From NCBI GenBank assembly GCA_019915015.1, contig JAHBBC010000007.1:1736001-1800000 (forward strand): DNA of 64,000 bases. The letters run 5' to 3'. This document shows, piece by piece, positions 1-11,943 of the stretch. A program made the translations under genes and the position numbers. Numbering within the stretch: position 1 is the stretch's first letter; every line of letters starts with the position of its first letter. Source of the stretch: Auriscalpium vulgare (lineage: Eukaryota > Basidiomycota > Agaricomycetes > Russulales > Auriscalpiaceae). The notes below the pieces were generated by a model, which searched no databases, had not been told where the DNA came from, and saw only the letters and a program-made list of their open reading frames with translations.

Positions 1-2197
1 TCACCGCGCACATCTATGTGCAGGGAGGGTTTGACGCACTATTTTGCCTGCCCATACGATCCCGATCCCCCACAGCACACCGACGGCGATACCCCACACC
101 TCCATACGTCGCTCCTGCCCAGCCCCGCCATCCGTGCCCGTCGCACTCAGCGCACGCCAGACCGCGTCCCACACGCGCTGGCCGGCCGCCACGTCCGCAG
201 CGACGGAGGCAGTCGGGGCAGCCGCGAGGGACAGGAAGGCGTTGTTCAGGCACTCAAGCGCGGATATGTGTATCGCGCTGAGTGCGGAGGTTGTGGGCGG
301 GTGTGGGGAGGGCGCGTCATATGGGGGGAAAGAAAGAGCAGTGGGTTGAATGAGCGCAAGTAACGGCTCGAGGATGGTCGGGAGGAACGAAGAGGAGGGC
401 GGTGTTGGGCCGCTTGTGGTCGGGGGCGCGTCGTCGAGGTCCATCTGCTCGTCATTGTCGTCAACGTCAGCTAGTACAAACTCAGCATGCATAGACGACA
501 CAGTACTCGATGCGCGCACCTTCCGCAACCTCTTCGATTTCGCCATCGTCCTCAACCGCTTCGTCTGGATCTGGCAATGTCGCACAGATGCCTGTGAGTA
601 TCTCGAGTGCAAATTGTATTGCCCGCAGCCTGGTCTCTATTCGCTCCAGCTCCAGCTCCGATTCCGACTTATGGTCCGACTTGGGGGCGTGGCCAGCGGA
701 CGCCCGCTGAATTGGAGGCTCGCCTGCCTATGCAAGCGGCATTACACTCAAACGCCGGATCGCGAGGAGGGGCGACGTAACGTACCTGGCGCGCAAGAAG
801 CTGTTGGACGGCGGCCGTGGCCTCGGCGACCGACGTGGACGTGATCGCCGGGACGAGCACCGGGAGAAGCACGTCCTTGTCGAGATCGAGCGACGCTGCA
901 GCAGACGGAGGCGGGATGGGCGCAAGGTTGCGCAAGATGCCTGGAAGAAGAATCACAACATTAGCCGGATCGCACGACCGAGATCATATCACTGTCCGAT
1001 CGCAGGGGACAAGTATGCAGATACAGAGGCACACGCACCGCACGCGAGTATGCTCAATGCGGCGGCGCGCTCCTCGGACGCAGGCGCCTTGCCCTTTCTG
1101 TCGGACGCACGGGCGTTCGCGATGGCGAGAAGACACGCGATGTGATCGAGGTTTGTGCGGACGTCTTCGATCGCAGGCGCATTGTCGTCTGTGAGGACGT
1201 AAAGACATTGCGCTGTAAGAAGACAAGGGGCGGCCGGCAGGCAATGACGAGGGTGAACGCAAGCCCGCGGAAGAACCAACGCAGTAAACAGAAGCCAACG
1301 GGTCAGTGAGCGAGGACGAATGCGCGAGCGGCGTTTGAGCGGCACCTGCAGAGGTCACAGTCGCGAGCGGGAGCTTGTCGCGGAACGCGAGGAAGGCCAT
1401 GAGGAACTGGATGAGGGACAGCTGATTAACGGCGTTCAGCGCCTTGTTTGACGTCTCCCTAGAATGTCTGAGCATCTGATCGCTTCCAAGCAGCAGCGGC
1501 GGACTCACGAAAGGCACCACAGGATGGTGATCACGTTGTCTGCAAACTCGTAGACAACTTTTTGCGCGTTCTCCGGCGCGGTTTTGGGCGACTCGATGTA
1601 CTGTGCAAGCGTGGTCGAGATCTTGGCGCGGTTCGCGGGATCAGCGCGAGCTCGGACGGAGTGGGGGACGGGGTTTAACGCACCTTGGGTATAAACGTCC
1701 TGAGCGGGGCGATGATGTTCTTGTTAAACATTTCGGCACAGATTTCGTATCCCCCGTCAATGCATAAGTTCCTGGGGAGCGCGTGAGATTTCGGGATGTG
1801 GAGACACGATACATTGACACGCACCGCAATGCCCCCGCGGCTTCGACGACGACTTCCTCCTCGCTGTCCACTAGACGGCCGATCAGAACACCCACAACAT
1901 CCCTTCCTTGAAGGAGCCGGCGCGTGGAGGGATCATTGTAGATCAGATTCGAGACTGCGACACACGCCCACTTGCGTTCCGCTGGATCTGGGCTTTCCAT
2001 CTGCGCACACACGTTATAGCGCGCGCCAATGAAGAATCTCAAGGACACGGAGCGCGAACCTTTTGAATTATGGGCAAGATGGCTTCTGTTTTGGAAGAGG
2101 AGGATGAGGCCGAGGCGAGGCCCTTAGGCAGATGGGAGTCGGGGACGCGCATAGGGTTGTGCCGACGCATGTTTCTCTTTTTCTGTGACTTGCCCAT
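1..2197 (-). CDS. SYO1: Syo1/HEATR3-like ribosomal protein import adaptor (3' end beyond window)
   Basis: An ARM/HEAT-repeat adaptor of the symportin/HEATR3 family. Known members carry Rpl5 and Rpl11 together into the nucleus for 5S RNP assembly. The start is the ATG at 2197; it opens with the family's basic MGKSQKKRN motif. Helical repeats follow over several exons: ERKWACVAVSNLIYNDPS, then EAAGALRNLCIDGGYEIC (matching HEATR3 GALRNLSACGGFEVC), EFADNVITILWCLS, SILACGILRNLAPI, and ALECLNNAFLSL near the left edge. An acidic low-complexity stretch at about 430-480 interrupts the repeats, as in yeast Syo1, where it binds Rpl11. All introns are short with GTGCGT-type donors. The left edge cuts the gene after an intron donor at about 30, so the C-terminus is missing. 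Family call is firm; internal exon limits are hand-placed. Confidence 0.85.
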
Positions 2198-2890
2198 GGC
2201 TGTGGAAGGAAAAGACGAACGAGTCGTATGAGCGGGGGCAATGAGCGCGAGCCTTGCAGCGATGGACAGAAATTTGCGATCGGCAATCTCCGCGTGCGAC
2301 CGAGAATGGCAAGTCCTGTGGTTCATGAGCACGCACAACTATAGAACGCACATCCCCCGCACAACTAATAGAACGCACCGAGCCACCAGGCCTTACTCGC
2401 CCCACTTCCATGCCACCGAACAACAGGGCTAGAGCTCAACGATCAGACAGTCAACAAAGTGGCCCCAAAGCGCTTCATCGCGTACAATCCGGAAACATCT
2501 CGCCGTCACCGAACGCGAGCTCGGATGTCTGACAAGAGTGAATTCCCCACGACGGGAGTAGATCCCCGCGCTGCCTATTCGAGGTGCCCGTGGCCGCGAG
2601 CCTACGGACAGCGCATGTCTTGCCTATGCTACAGGAAGCGCCCGGGAAAATGAACGCGGTGTAACAGCAAGGTCGCAGAAGGAGAATCTCGACTCGCTAC
2701 GTGTCCCCTAGTTGATCTCGCGTAGGCACACACATGGTCTGCAAGTTTTGACGTCGACCTATGCACTATTGCACATCACATACATTATTCTTTACTGCAC
2801 CCTAATCGCTCCAACATCCCTAGATAAAAACGACAACCCGGTCCGGGTGTCCAAAACAGAACAAGAAAACAAGCGTGAGCACGATGATGA
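2198..2890. other. Intergenic, SYO1 promoter and downstream gene's 3' flank
   Basis: About 690 bases between the SYO1 start and the stop of the membrane-protein gene, both on the minus strand. It should hold the SYO1 promoter and the terminator of the next gene. No RNA gene, repeat or convincing coding segment is visible. Confidence 0.5.
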
Positions 2891-4812
2891 CTACTCTGGC
2901 GGTGCACCGGGGCTCGGCAGCCGCCCGTACTCCTCCTCCGGCGCGGGTGGTGCACTCGCTTCGCCTGGTGGGAGCGGCGGCGGCCCACGACGCTCCTCAA
3001 AGGGAGGAGCGGACGGCGCGCCCTCGTCGAATGGCGGGGCCGAGGGTGCGGCACCGATCCCCTCGTCCTCTGCGGCGAAGTCGTCCGCCTCGAACGCATA
3101 CGGGTACTCGCCAAAGCGCGGGGCAGCGAGCTTGCCCTTGGTGGGCGGCGGTGGGAGTCCGCCATGTGGGGGCGAGTATGGAGGACGTGGCACATCCGCG
3201 TCATCCGCGGTGCACCGGGACATGTCTTCCGAAAGGGGGAGCAGATGCATATGGGAGTCCGGATGGGCGATGGGGGGCAGGTCCGTGGGTCCGGGGAGGT
3301 CCCCCTCATCGAGCGCCGGCACCGTGATCGCGAAAGGCAGCGGGGCTGCCCGCACATCATCTGGGGGCGCGCTGATCAGCGCCGCGCGCCGTGCAAGCAG
3401 TGCCTTATCGTCCGTCGCCACATGGCCCGCATACGACGGGTCCTGCGTGGATGAGCCGCCCGAGCCTGCGGGGGGGCTTGCTGGCGCCTTGGATGAACCG
3501 GGTATCGGCGCGTCGGAATGGTATTGGGGAGAGGGAGTGTATGCGGAATCAACGGTCGGGGATGGGATGCGGTGGCTCGGCTGGTAAGCCGGCGGGTGTG
3601 AAGGGGTATCCGCGGGGGAGGGCTGAGAAGGTGGGGGAGACGGCGGGGGCGACGGAGGGGGCGACGGAGGTGCCGAGGGCGCGTGTTCGGTGAGAGGGCG
3701 GATGTCGACGGCACTGGAATGGCTGCTCGCCGCAGAACGCACCGAGGCAGAATCGTCGGTCCGTTCGGATCGGTGGCTGGAGACCCGTGACGGAGATCTC
3801 GACGTGGTGGGCGTCACAGAGCGGCTCGTGATGGTCGCCGCGTCGCCGCCGTCGTCGCTGCCGGTCACTGCGAGCGTCGTCGACGATGACAACGGCGCGC
3901 GCATGTTGCGGCGGCGGCGCGCTGCAAAGCGAACATCGGCCTTCCAGCGAGTGGTGGCACGCACCCATTTCTTTAGCGACACCTCCGCCTTGCGCACGCT
4001 CTCCGCCGACACTTCGTCAGAATCTCGCAGGGCCTGCTTGGCCTGCTTCTTTTCCACGTCCTTGAGCTCTAGCCATCGTCTCCGCCTCCACTTAACACAG
4101 GAAATCATCATAATACCAATAATCAATGCAAGCGCGAGAGAGAGAACAAGGATCACGATCGTCAGGGTGCGCGATGGCGCAGTTTGGGTTTTCCATCCCG
4201 TGGGCAGGAGGCTTTCATCAAAATCTTGTAGTGATGCCGTGGGCGACGGGGAGGCAGGGTCGTTGGGGGATATTTGGTCGTCTACGTTGGGCAGCGCAGT
4301 GGTGCCAGACTGGGATGAGCATACACCCTGGCGACGGGAGCTTGTGAGTTTAAGCCCCGAAGGTGGCCAAGAAAAGAGACACGCACAGCACAATTGGTCG
4401 AGCCATAGAGCGACCACTCGCTGGTTTTGCGCCAGAGCCCGTCAGAACCTTTGACGTACTTGTCAGGCAGATTGGAACGCTCTTGTTGGCAAGCTGAGGT
4501 AGCCGCATCCGTCGGCGGTGGGGGTGCGGGGTCTGAGGGCTGATCGTCTGATCTGCGGTGGGGGGTGGTGGGGACGTGGTCGATGAATGGGTAGAGGAAG
4601 GGGAGGGCGGTGTGGGGGGCGTCGCGGTAGACGGGCGCGGCCGCTGCTGCTGATGGGGTGGCGCAGAGGGTCGCGAGGAGGGCGGAGACGGCTGCTGCGC
4701 GGGCTGGACGGGGGCGCGGTCGACGGGCGGAGGAGCGATTGCGGGGAGGATGGTGCTGGGAGGCAAGGGACGAGGGGCCGGGGGTGGGTGGAGGCGAGAT
4801 AGGCTTGGCCAT
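2891..4812 (-). CDS. Single-pass type I membrane protein with proline-rich cytoplasmic tail
   Basis: Two exons, 4812-4387 and 4327-2891, joined through a 59-nt GTGCGT/CAG intron, encode about 620 aa. After a basic, proline-rich start lies a signal-like hydrophobic run (AVSALLATLCATPSAAAA). A short extracellular part has a conserved-looking cysteine motif (LYGSTNCAGVCSS, formed exactly across the splice junction) that I associate with uncharacterised agaricomycete proteins. A transmembrane helix (TLTIVILVLSLALALIIGI) is followed by a basic stop-transfer segment, a charged coiled-coil-like stretch (LKDVEKKQAKQALRD) and about 350 residues rich in Pro and Ser, including repeated PPSPPPSPP. No enzyme domain is seen. 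A sensor or adaptor at the plasma membrane is plausible but unproven. Confidence 0.7.
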
Positions 4813-5063
4813 GACCAAACGTGCGCCAAGGAAACGGCAACGCAGGAGAACGGGCGGGGGCGGTGTGAGACGGGTGTGCGGGCGGTGTGCACTGGGCGGA
4901 CCGCGACGAGGAGGACGCGGCTAGAGGGCGGGCATGGGTGGGTGGCCGTGGGTGCTGCGAGGGCCGGTGGAGGAGAAAGGGGGAGCAGCCACACCATCGC
5001 CCATTTAAGTAGCTTAGCAAGCATATCTCGTCTCGTCTATTTTTAGCTCGACCCTATCCATAA

Positions 5064-8000
5064 TTATATTTGCCGCACTAAAAATACCGTCGCCCTTCGT
5101 GTGCGCTCTTCCTCCCGCACCGCCGCCCGCCCCCGCAGCATCTCCTCCTCCGCACTCCCCCGCTCCCGCCAGAGGCACTCCCCGCTCCCTCCCTCGTAGA
5201 ACAGCTTGTACGTCCCAAGGCTCACCCGCACACCCAGCGACCCCTCCGTCCGCACCTTTCCACTGCTGTCGTCTGGCGCTAGGTGCCTATGAATATCACC
5301 CGCCAGTTAGTATCCCATAAACGCCCCCCACGATCATCGCCTCTCAATCGCCCCCAACAGAACTGGCACTCACCGTTTGACTAATCCCCGCCCGCCCGCG
5401 GCCCCGCTTCCGTGAAGCCACTCTGTAGGGTGCTCCGTCACGTAACTGTCCACGTACTCCCGCCATCTGCCCGCCGCCGTCGTCCCTTCGTCCACACTCG
5501 CGTCGCCGGTCCCCACCAGCTGGATCCGCATCGTCTTCGCCTCCGCGTCCTGTGGGAACACCGTCAAGTTAATGCACCCAGCACGACCAATGGAAGGATA
5601 CGCGCCCATTCGACCCGGTACAGATTGTCATCTGATCCAACATGGTGCTCTGCCTGCCGCCGATACCGGATAATGTCCTGCCGCGAGAACAACATCTTGC
5701 CCCGGTTTCTCCGCAAATGCTGCCACAGCTCCTGGCACTTGCCGTCCGATACGATGGCCTGCACCTGTTGACGTGTCGTCCTCGATCAGCTCCCGCACCG
5801 AACAGCCTGGATCTCAGCCCTCTCACCTGTTTGATTAGAGAAGCAATGATCTTGTCCACGGTGTAAAGAAGGAAGGCCTGACGCATGTCTCGTGCTCAGC
5901 TAGACGCCCTGAAAATAGCATTCCATACTTACCTTTGTGCCAAAGAACCACCTCATGTGCTCCTCAAACGTGGACTGGTCCATGTCGTTGTCAAACAGCT
6001 TTTCACAAACGTCAAGCATATAGCTATACAGGACGTTCGCGTCCCGGTGCCCGCTGTGCTGGACCGTGTCGAGAATTTGATCCAGCACCACCGACGGACC
6101 CTGAGAGTCCTCCAGTCCGAGCTCGTTCGCGATGGGGTTCGCCGTGAGGTGTTGGAATTTGCTCGCGACGTGCTTCGCGCCGACCTCCTTGCATATCGAT
6201 AGACGAGAATAGAGCAGCTGTCATGGCACAATGAGCCGCCCGCAAGCAAGTTATAAATAGGGAATGTACCTGCAGCAGCCGAAGCAGCGTGTAAAACGTC
6301 GTGTTTGCGAAGAACGGCCTTGCACTGACGGTCTCGTCCCGTATCGCCACGCCATCGTCCGGCAGGCTTTCGCGGATCCAAACATCAGTGGGCTGCGGCG
6401 CTTCGCCCGCACCCTTGCCTTGTCCCTCGACCACCTCCGGCGAGGGCACGCGCGAGCTCGCCCCCTCCAACCCGTTCGGCGAGACATCGCGCGGGGTGTC
6501 GTGCCCCTTGCGCACGGCGGCCTTCTCCTGCGCCGTTCTGAGTAGCTTCTTCCGCAAGTCACCCGCATGCACGCCACCCGCTGCGTCGGCGCTATCCAGT
6601 GGCTCATCGCCTGAGTCGTCCTCCGGCCCGACGTCAAGCGGTCCGCACGCGGCGTTAAACTCGGGGAGGGGGTACATGCATAGCGTCGGCACGAACGCGC
6701 GCAGGAAGCGTTCGACGCTGCGTCGCTCCGGCAGGCTATAAGTCGCCTGGTTGTGGTCCAAGTACGAGTATACGAGCTTTAGCGAGTCGTGCAGCACCGC
6801 CGTGTCCGCGAAGCTGTAATCGAGCTGGAATCCGAGCGACCCGCGCGTGCATGGTCGCGGCGGCGGCGCGGCCTGCTCCTGCTCTGCCTTGACGCCTTCG
6901 ATCTCCGTGACGAATGCCTTTGTCGTGATATTTTTCTTGTCGTTCGCCTTGAAGTTGATTCCCATGTGATCGAGCGACTTGTAAAAGTTTTTCCCGTCGA
7001 TCTGGCGCCACGTTAGTGCCCACTCGCGCTGCGCGCGCCGCCACTCCTCGTTCTTCTGCTTCAGCCGCGTGAGCACAACGGGTACCGCGACGCTCGGCGC
7101 GTCTTGCAGCGCCTGGTAGATTTCCATGCCCGCGTCCTTGCCGTAAACCTTCTTCAGCGTGCGCATATACAGGGAGCGGCTCTGCCCGCCCAGATTCGGC
7201 TTCAACTTGAACTGCGCACGAGCCTCGTGCGACAGTTCGTCCAGGCGCGCATTCAGCGGCTCGAGAATCGCAATCGTCCGTGAGAGGCCCTCGAGCTGGA
7301 TCTGGTACTCGTGCCGCTCGTCCTCGCACCGGTGGATGACCTCCTCGAACGAGTTCTTCTTGTGCGAGAGGAAGCCAGCCTCTTCGGACGCCCATGTGGG
7401 GTGCGACACCCACTCGTCGTTAAGCACCGTGCGCGCCAGCTGATCGCGCCCGGACGTCGCAAGCCTCGCTTCCTACGCTGACCCGTCAGATTCGCCGTTC
7501 AAAAGCTCAATATCACACCGCTACGCACCCTTTCTGGCAAGCGACGGTAGCTGGGGCCTTGCCCGTCATCAACGGGACGGGGTAAAACCGGATCCGGAGG
7601 ACCAGTCCTGATGCTGCCTGGAGGGCCGTACTCGACGTTCCCCTTCTTGTCGTCCCAGCTCAGCAAGTTCTTGAACTGTACAAGCAGCTCGCCGTCACCA
7701 AGGAATATTTCCACCTGCGTCACGAGCTGCTTGAGGTCAATGATGTCCTTCGAGTACATATTCAGCACCTTAAGGAAGTCGTCGTATGTATCGCGCGCCT
7801 CCAGGTGCCTTTTCGCGCGATCGAAGAACATGAGTTCGTCCTGCGTCGTGGAGCTTGGCCCTGCAATTTGAGACATCGACAGGCCAGACTGGGACAAGTG
7901 GCTCAGGTTGTTCGACATGGACTGCGGGAACGAAATTGGCTGATGCGGATTGTGGGGAAGCGCGGGGGGTGGCGATGGGGGCGCGTAGCTATTGAACGTC

Positions 8001-9930
8001 GGTGACTGCGCCCGGCCCTTGGCAGGCAGTTTGGCAACGCGTTGCCTTTTTCTGCTATCCTGCTCGTATATCGGTATGCGAGTGGCCGTCAATGAGAAAA
8101 GCGAAGTACACACCAGTCGGACTGCATCAGATTTGGGTCCCGTCCCCGTTTCTTTGGGCAGATCTCTCTTCCGGCGTCGCGATGAAGGGGCAGCTGCGTA
8201 CGCATGTCAACAATTCCGAACGCAAGCAAAGTCCTGAACCTACGCACCGTTGGACGAAGGCCCGGGCGGGTGTGGAAGAATCCCGACAAGACCTCCTGAC
8301 GGCCCAGGCGCGTCATTAATTTCTCCAAGAAAGTCCTTGAACTCGCCTAAGATATCGTCTGCATCCTTGAACAATACCTGCACCTGCATGTATACCTGCG
8401 ACAAATATGCCTCAGACGGGGGGACACAAAGTAACATGATCAGCGCACGCACGTCATGCATCATCCTTTGTTCTCGCTGTGTGTGCGCCACAGAGCCCTT
8501 TGGCGCCGTCTGTATCGTCTGCTCTTTCCGATACGTCTGCAGGATCTCCAGAAACTGCTTGTACGTATTCTGATCGTCCGGGTAACGCGTCTTGATCTTG
8601 TTCAAATATTGGATGGCGTGATCGAACTCCTTCGAGGGGCGCTCCCCGTGCGTCTTGTTGCCCATGTTCCCCAGTACCGACGCTGCGGCCGTTGTTGACG
8701 GCGGTCCCGGCGAGTACTCGGGGCCAGCTTTATCGTGGTATGGTGCATGTGCGGTGGGATGCAGCGCGCGGCCACGAGGCGAGCTCGGGCGGGAAATGGA
8801 CGGTGGGAGCGGCGTGAACTGCGCTTGCCCCGGCGGCGGTACAGGGGGCTCGAAGAACCCAAGGCTGCCGGGAAGACCGCTGCGCGAGAGGGCGGTGGAA
8901 GTCATGGTGCCCAGCGGCGTTGTGACGGTGATGAGATTAGGATCGCGGGGGTCCGTGGAGGCGTTGATGTGGTACCCGGGCGGCAGGAAGGTGTTGAAGC
9001 CCTCGATGAGGTACGGATTTCCGTGAAAAAGCGTGGATACACGCTCAATGACTCCAGGCGTGTCGATTCTGATGAGTAAAACAATCAGCATGGGCTTTCA
9101 AGACATGAAGGTCGCAGCGGAAGAAGGCAACGGCTCTGCGGGACAAGACAGTCATTTCCGAATAAGGCAGGAGAATGACGCCGGTCCGGACTGACAAGCA
9201 GCCCACCAGCGAGCAATTGAAAGACAAACAACGTGAGGCGATTCGGTACTTGAACGTCGTCAAACAGACGCTGCGGGACTTTGAGACGCCAAGCCGGTTT
9301 GCCGAGCCCATGCTCGCATCGCCCATAATGCATGCCAACTGCGCACCAAGTGGCCCACCAACAACAGCCATCGTAGCGAGCAACGGGAAGACAATGAAGA
9401 TGCAGCATTTTCAAGACTCACAATTGATGCTTGAACTCCTTCATGATATCCAAAAAATCGTTGTACACGTCCGGCTTGTCCTGAAATTGCATCTTCACCG
9501 CATCGAGGTAGCTCAAAGCGTCCGTGACGTTTAACTGTCTGCTGCCATCCGGTGGACGCCCCGCTGTCTGGCTTTGGCTTTGTCGTACGCCGTCGGGGGC
9601 GCCCTCAAGCTTCGGCGTGCCCACCGGGCCGGGCGTGCTGGACGACGGGCGGGAGCGTGGACGCGTGTTGGCGGGAGGCACGGCAGGATTTAGAGGAGCG
9701 AGGAAGCCTGCGTCGTCGTGGTACATAGGTGCGGGTGCAGGTGATGGGTCTGGTGTTTGTGCTTGTGCGTTGGGGGCGTTTGGGAGGGCGGGTAAGGGCG
9801 GTGGCGGCAGTACGACGTGGTCGGGTGGAAGGGGTGTGGGGGTTGTTGGAAACGGGGACTGGAGATGCTGCAGGGGCGGGGGAGGATGGGGGGAGGTAGA
9901 AGAGAGCATTGACACGGTAAGGATGGGCAA
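5064..9930 (-). CDS. SIN3: SIN3 transcriptional corepressor scaffold
   Basis: Scaffold of Rpd3-type histone deacetylase complexes. Nine exons (9930-9422, 9068-8244, 8051-7529, 7472-6270, 6217-5933, 5877-5827, 5764-5606, 5549-5374, 5286-5064) total 3954 nt, exactly 1317 codons plus stop. PAH1 ([13 protein letters not shown] ... DFLDIMKEF) crosses the first intron and continues [17 protein letters not shown]2 is [20 protein letters not shown]3 lies in exon 3 ([17 protein letters not shown]). The HDAC-interaction domain begins [11 protein letters not shown] and contains [12 protein letters not shown] and [11 protein letters not shown]. The C-terminal Sin3 domain includes [15 protein letters not shown]. 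Two introns are long for this genome (353 and 192 nt), and the intron at 5605-5550 appears to use a GC donor. The 192-nt intron's donor was chosen by frame and is less certain. Confidence 0.93.
9069..9421 (-). other. Long (353-nt) SIN3 intron with an open, PAH-like antisense frame
   Basis: PAH1 is contiguous only if this whole stretch is removed (GTGAGT donor at 9421, CAG at 9071-9069). On the plus strand it carries an open frame from the ATG at 9175 whose helix-like part reads [17 protein letters not shown]. That resembles the first helix of SIN3's own PAH2 ([12 protein letters not shown]). It may be a decayed inverted copy or chance; nothing shows that it is expressed. Confidence 0.4.
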
Positions 9931-10171
9931 AGACTCTCAGAGGTAAACGAAGACAACTCCAGTCTTCTGGCGGTGGCTCGAGATCACGCACGTGATCAGA
10001 TCTTATCTCCCTCGGTTTATCTTATCTGCGTGATCATATTATACTTTTAGATACTGTTTATATAACTTGATAACTACTTATATGTGACGGAAACCGATTA
10101 ATGTATTAATGTCACTAGTACTTGCAGGCATAGAAATTAGTCCGTGCTTGCCCTGCGCTCCGGCACAAATG

Positions 10172-11251
10172 TCACATCCGAACTGGCCTTCTTTGAGGGG
10201 CACCCGGGAAACGGTCTGGGTGTTGCAAATCCATGCGCACGCGATGCACGTAGTCGTACGCATCGGGAGAAACGGGGCTTGGGAAGAAGTACGGCGCTTC
10301 GTACGGGTGCGTGCGCGGGACTGGCGCGCGCGAGGTCCCCTTCGCCTTGTGACTCTGGAGACCGAGCGTCTTCCACTTGGAAAACGTTTCCTCGCGCGGG
10401 ATGAAGTCGAGTGGTGGAGGGCGAGGCCGACGGCGTGTGTGCTCTGTGATGCTGGCCCAGGTGGACCCGCGCAAGGCGCCCCGTCGGTTGATCGGCTCAG
10501 GGAGCGACCGACACCGACAGAGTTTGGGCTTCCCGTGTTGCGAGAGAGAACGGTTTAAATAGGGGAGCCGAAGCCTGTGCTTCTTCTTCCGCTTCGGCGT
10601 CGATGCGTTGCCCTCGTCTTCGCCCTCGGCATCGTCCTCCTCCTCGCCTTCACCCCCTGACTCATGCATATATCCGCCTAAAGAGCCCTGTTCCATAGAC
10701 AGCTCTTCCTCGGGTGTGCCCGTGGGGCTCTCATACAATGTCTCAGAGTCGTACGAGAACGGGCCTATCGGCGCAAAGTCGCCAGTCGACGAGGACCGGG
10801 GGATCGGGTCTTCTTCAAGAGTCGGCAACAGGGTGCGCGGAGGGCGTGAAACGGGGCGAATGCTGCGCGCGCGTAGGAGGTGCGCGTCGAAGATGGCCGC
10901 AACTGGGGGGTTGCCTGCGGAGAGCTGGCGGATGTGGAGCTCTCGGGTAGGAGAAGGGGGCTCGGACGGCCCGCCGGAGGACTCGTCGCTAGAGAGAGTG
11001 TGGAGGGAGTACAGTTCGCGGCGTCGTGGGGAGTGTGAGGCGCTGTCGTTGAGGTTGTGATGCAAATTTGGTGGGGCTTGGGTCAGAGAAGGGATGACTT
11101 TGACAAGAAGTAGGGCAAAGACGCTCTGTTGCAAGGAGTCAGACTGGGAATAACACGCAAGGCACGTCATGCGCACCAGAAAGAGACCGGCAACACCTTG
11201 CAGCAATACCCATACGCCCACAGCGAACCACCGCGCATAATTGGCCGCCAT
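10172..11251 (-). CDS. Small membrane-anchored basidiomycete protein, function unknown
   Basis: Open reading frame of 359 codons. The start (MAANYARWFAVGVWVLL) leads into a hydrophobic N-terminus. A 51-nt segment at 11176-11126 begins GTGCGC, ends CAACAG and contains TGAC branch-like sequences. Removing it keeps the frame and fuses two hydrophobic halves into one continuous stretch (VAGLFLSVFALLLVKVIPSL). I therefore predict a 342-aa protein, with the 359-aa form produced if the intron is retained. The rest is polar and low-complexity: Ser/Pro-rich, then an acidic run (GEGEEEDDAEGEDEG) followed at once by a basic run (PKRKKKHRLRL), then a Pro/Arg-rich tail. I recognise no named domain. It is divergent from SHO1 across a 692-base gap. 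Confidence 0.6.
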   Translation of the reverse strand: MAANYARWFAVGVWVLLQGVAGLFLVRMTCLACYSQSDSLQQSVFALLLVKVIPSLTQAPPNLHHNLNDSASHSPRRRELYSLHTLSSDESSGGPSEPPSPTRELHIRQLSAGNPPVAAIFDAHLLRARSIRPVSRPPRTLLPTLEEDPIPRSSSTGDFAPIGPFSYDSETLYESPTGTPEEELSMEQGSLGGYMHESGGEGEEEDDAEGEDEGNASTPKRKKKHRLRLPYLNRSLSQHGKPKLCRCRSLPEPINRRGALRGSTWASITEHTRRRPRPPPLDFIPREETFSKWKTLGLQSHKAKGTSRAPVPRTHPYEAPYFFPSPVSPDAYDYVHRVRMDLQHPDRFPGAPQRRPVRM

Positions 11252-11943
11252 CGGACCGCCGCAAAGCTATGGTTGTGGAGAGATAAAGACTGCAGCTGAA
11301 CTGCTGCGTAGGGCAATCTCGGAAGGGACAGAGGGTGTGTAGGTGTGCATACAGCCGCGTGGTGTCTGGGCGGCGAAACGGGCGTTCGGTGAGCGCGGGG
11401 GGGAAGCACTAAAAGCTTTAGGAGGGAAACGCGACGGATCGGTGACCATCACTGAGTACTGAGGGCCGACTTTACGTGACCCGAAGCTAGTCATTACTTA
11501 GCGGCTGGAGCTGACTGCGCCGGAGGAGTTGCAGCCGCGTCCGATCGAGCAGCGGAAGGGAGCGTTCTACATAAGTATTGGCTTTAGTGCGGGATTTGTG
11601 GCGATTAATCAGCTAGGCAGGCGCAAAAAAACCTGAATTACTTAGACCCGATCGCGAGTTCCGGGCCCCTATAGATAATCCATGGATGAGATGCCCGGGC
11701 TTGATTCAGGCGTTGCAAAAAGGACTGTTGTCGGGTTGACGGTTCGACGAGGTGGGCGCATGTATGTATGACAACCGGGGTCGTCAAGGTTGAGGGCAGA
11801 GGCGGGCCGAAAAAGGAATCCCACGTGGCTCGCCGCAGCTACGGTCGACTGTGGGCACGCCGGTTCTGGGTCAGTCTCTCATCCGTCCTCGTTCAAAGCT
11901 TCTCCTTGTTGCTCCTCTACCCACCCTTTTTGCCAAGCTCAAA
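11252..11943. promoter_or_regulatory. Divergent intergenic region upstream of SHO1
   Basis: 692 bases between two divergent start codons, so it must hold both promoters. I see no conserved gene and no clear regulatory motif. A pyrimidine-rich stretch lies just before the SHO1 ATG (about 11880-11940). Confidence 0.45.

Noticed and set aside
2712..3587. A 291-codon plus-strand frame
   Set aside because: Antisense to the proline-rich tail of the membrane protein; Ser/Gly-rich by complementarity.
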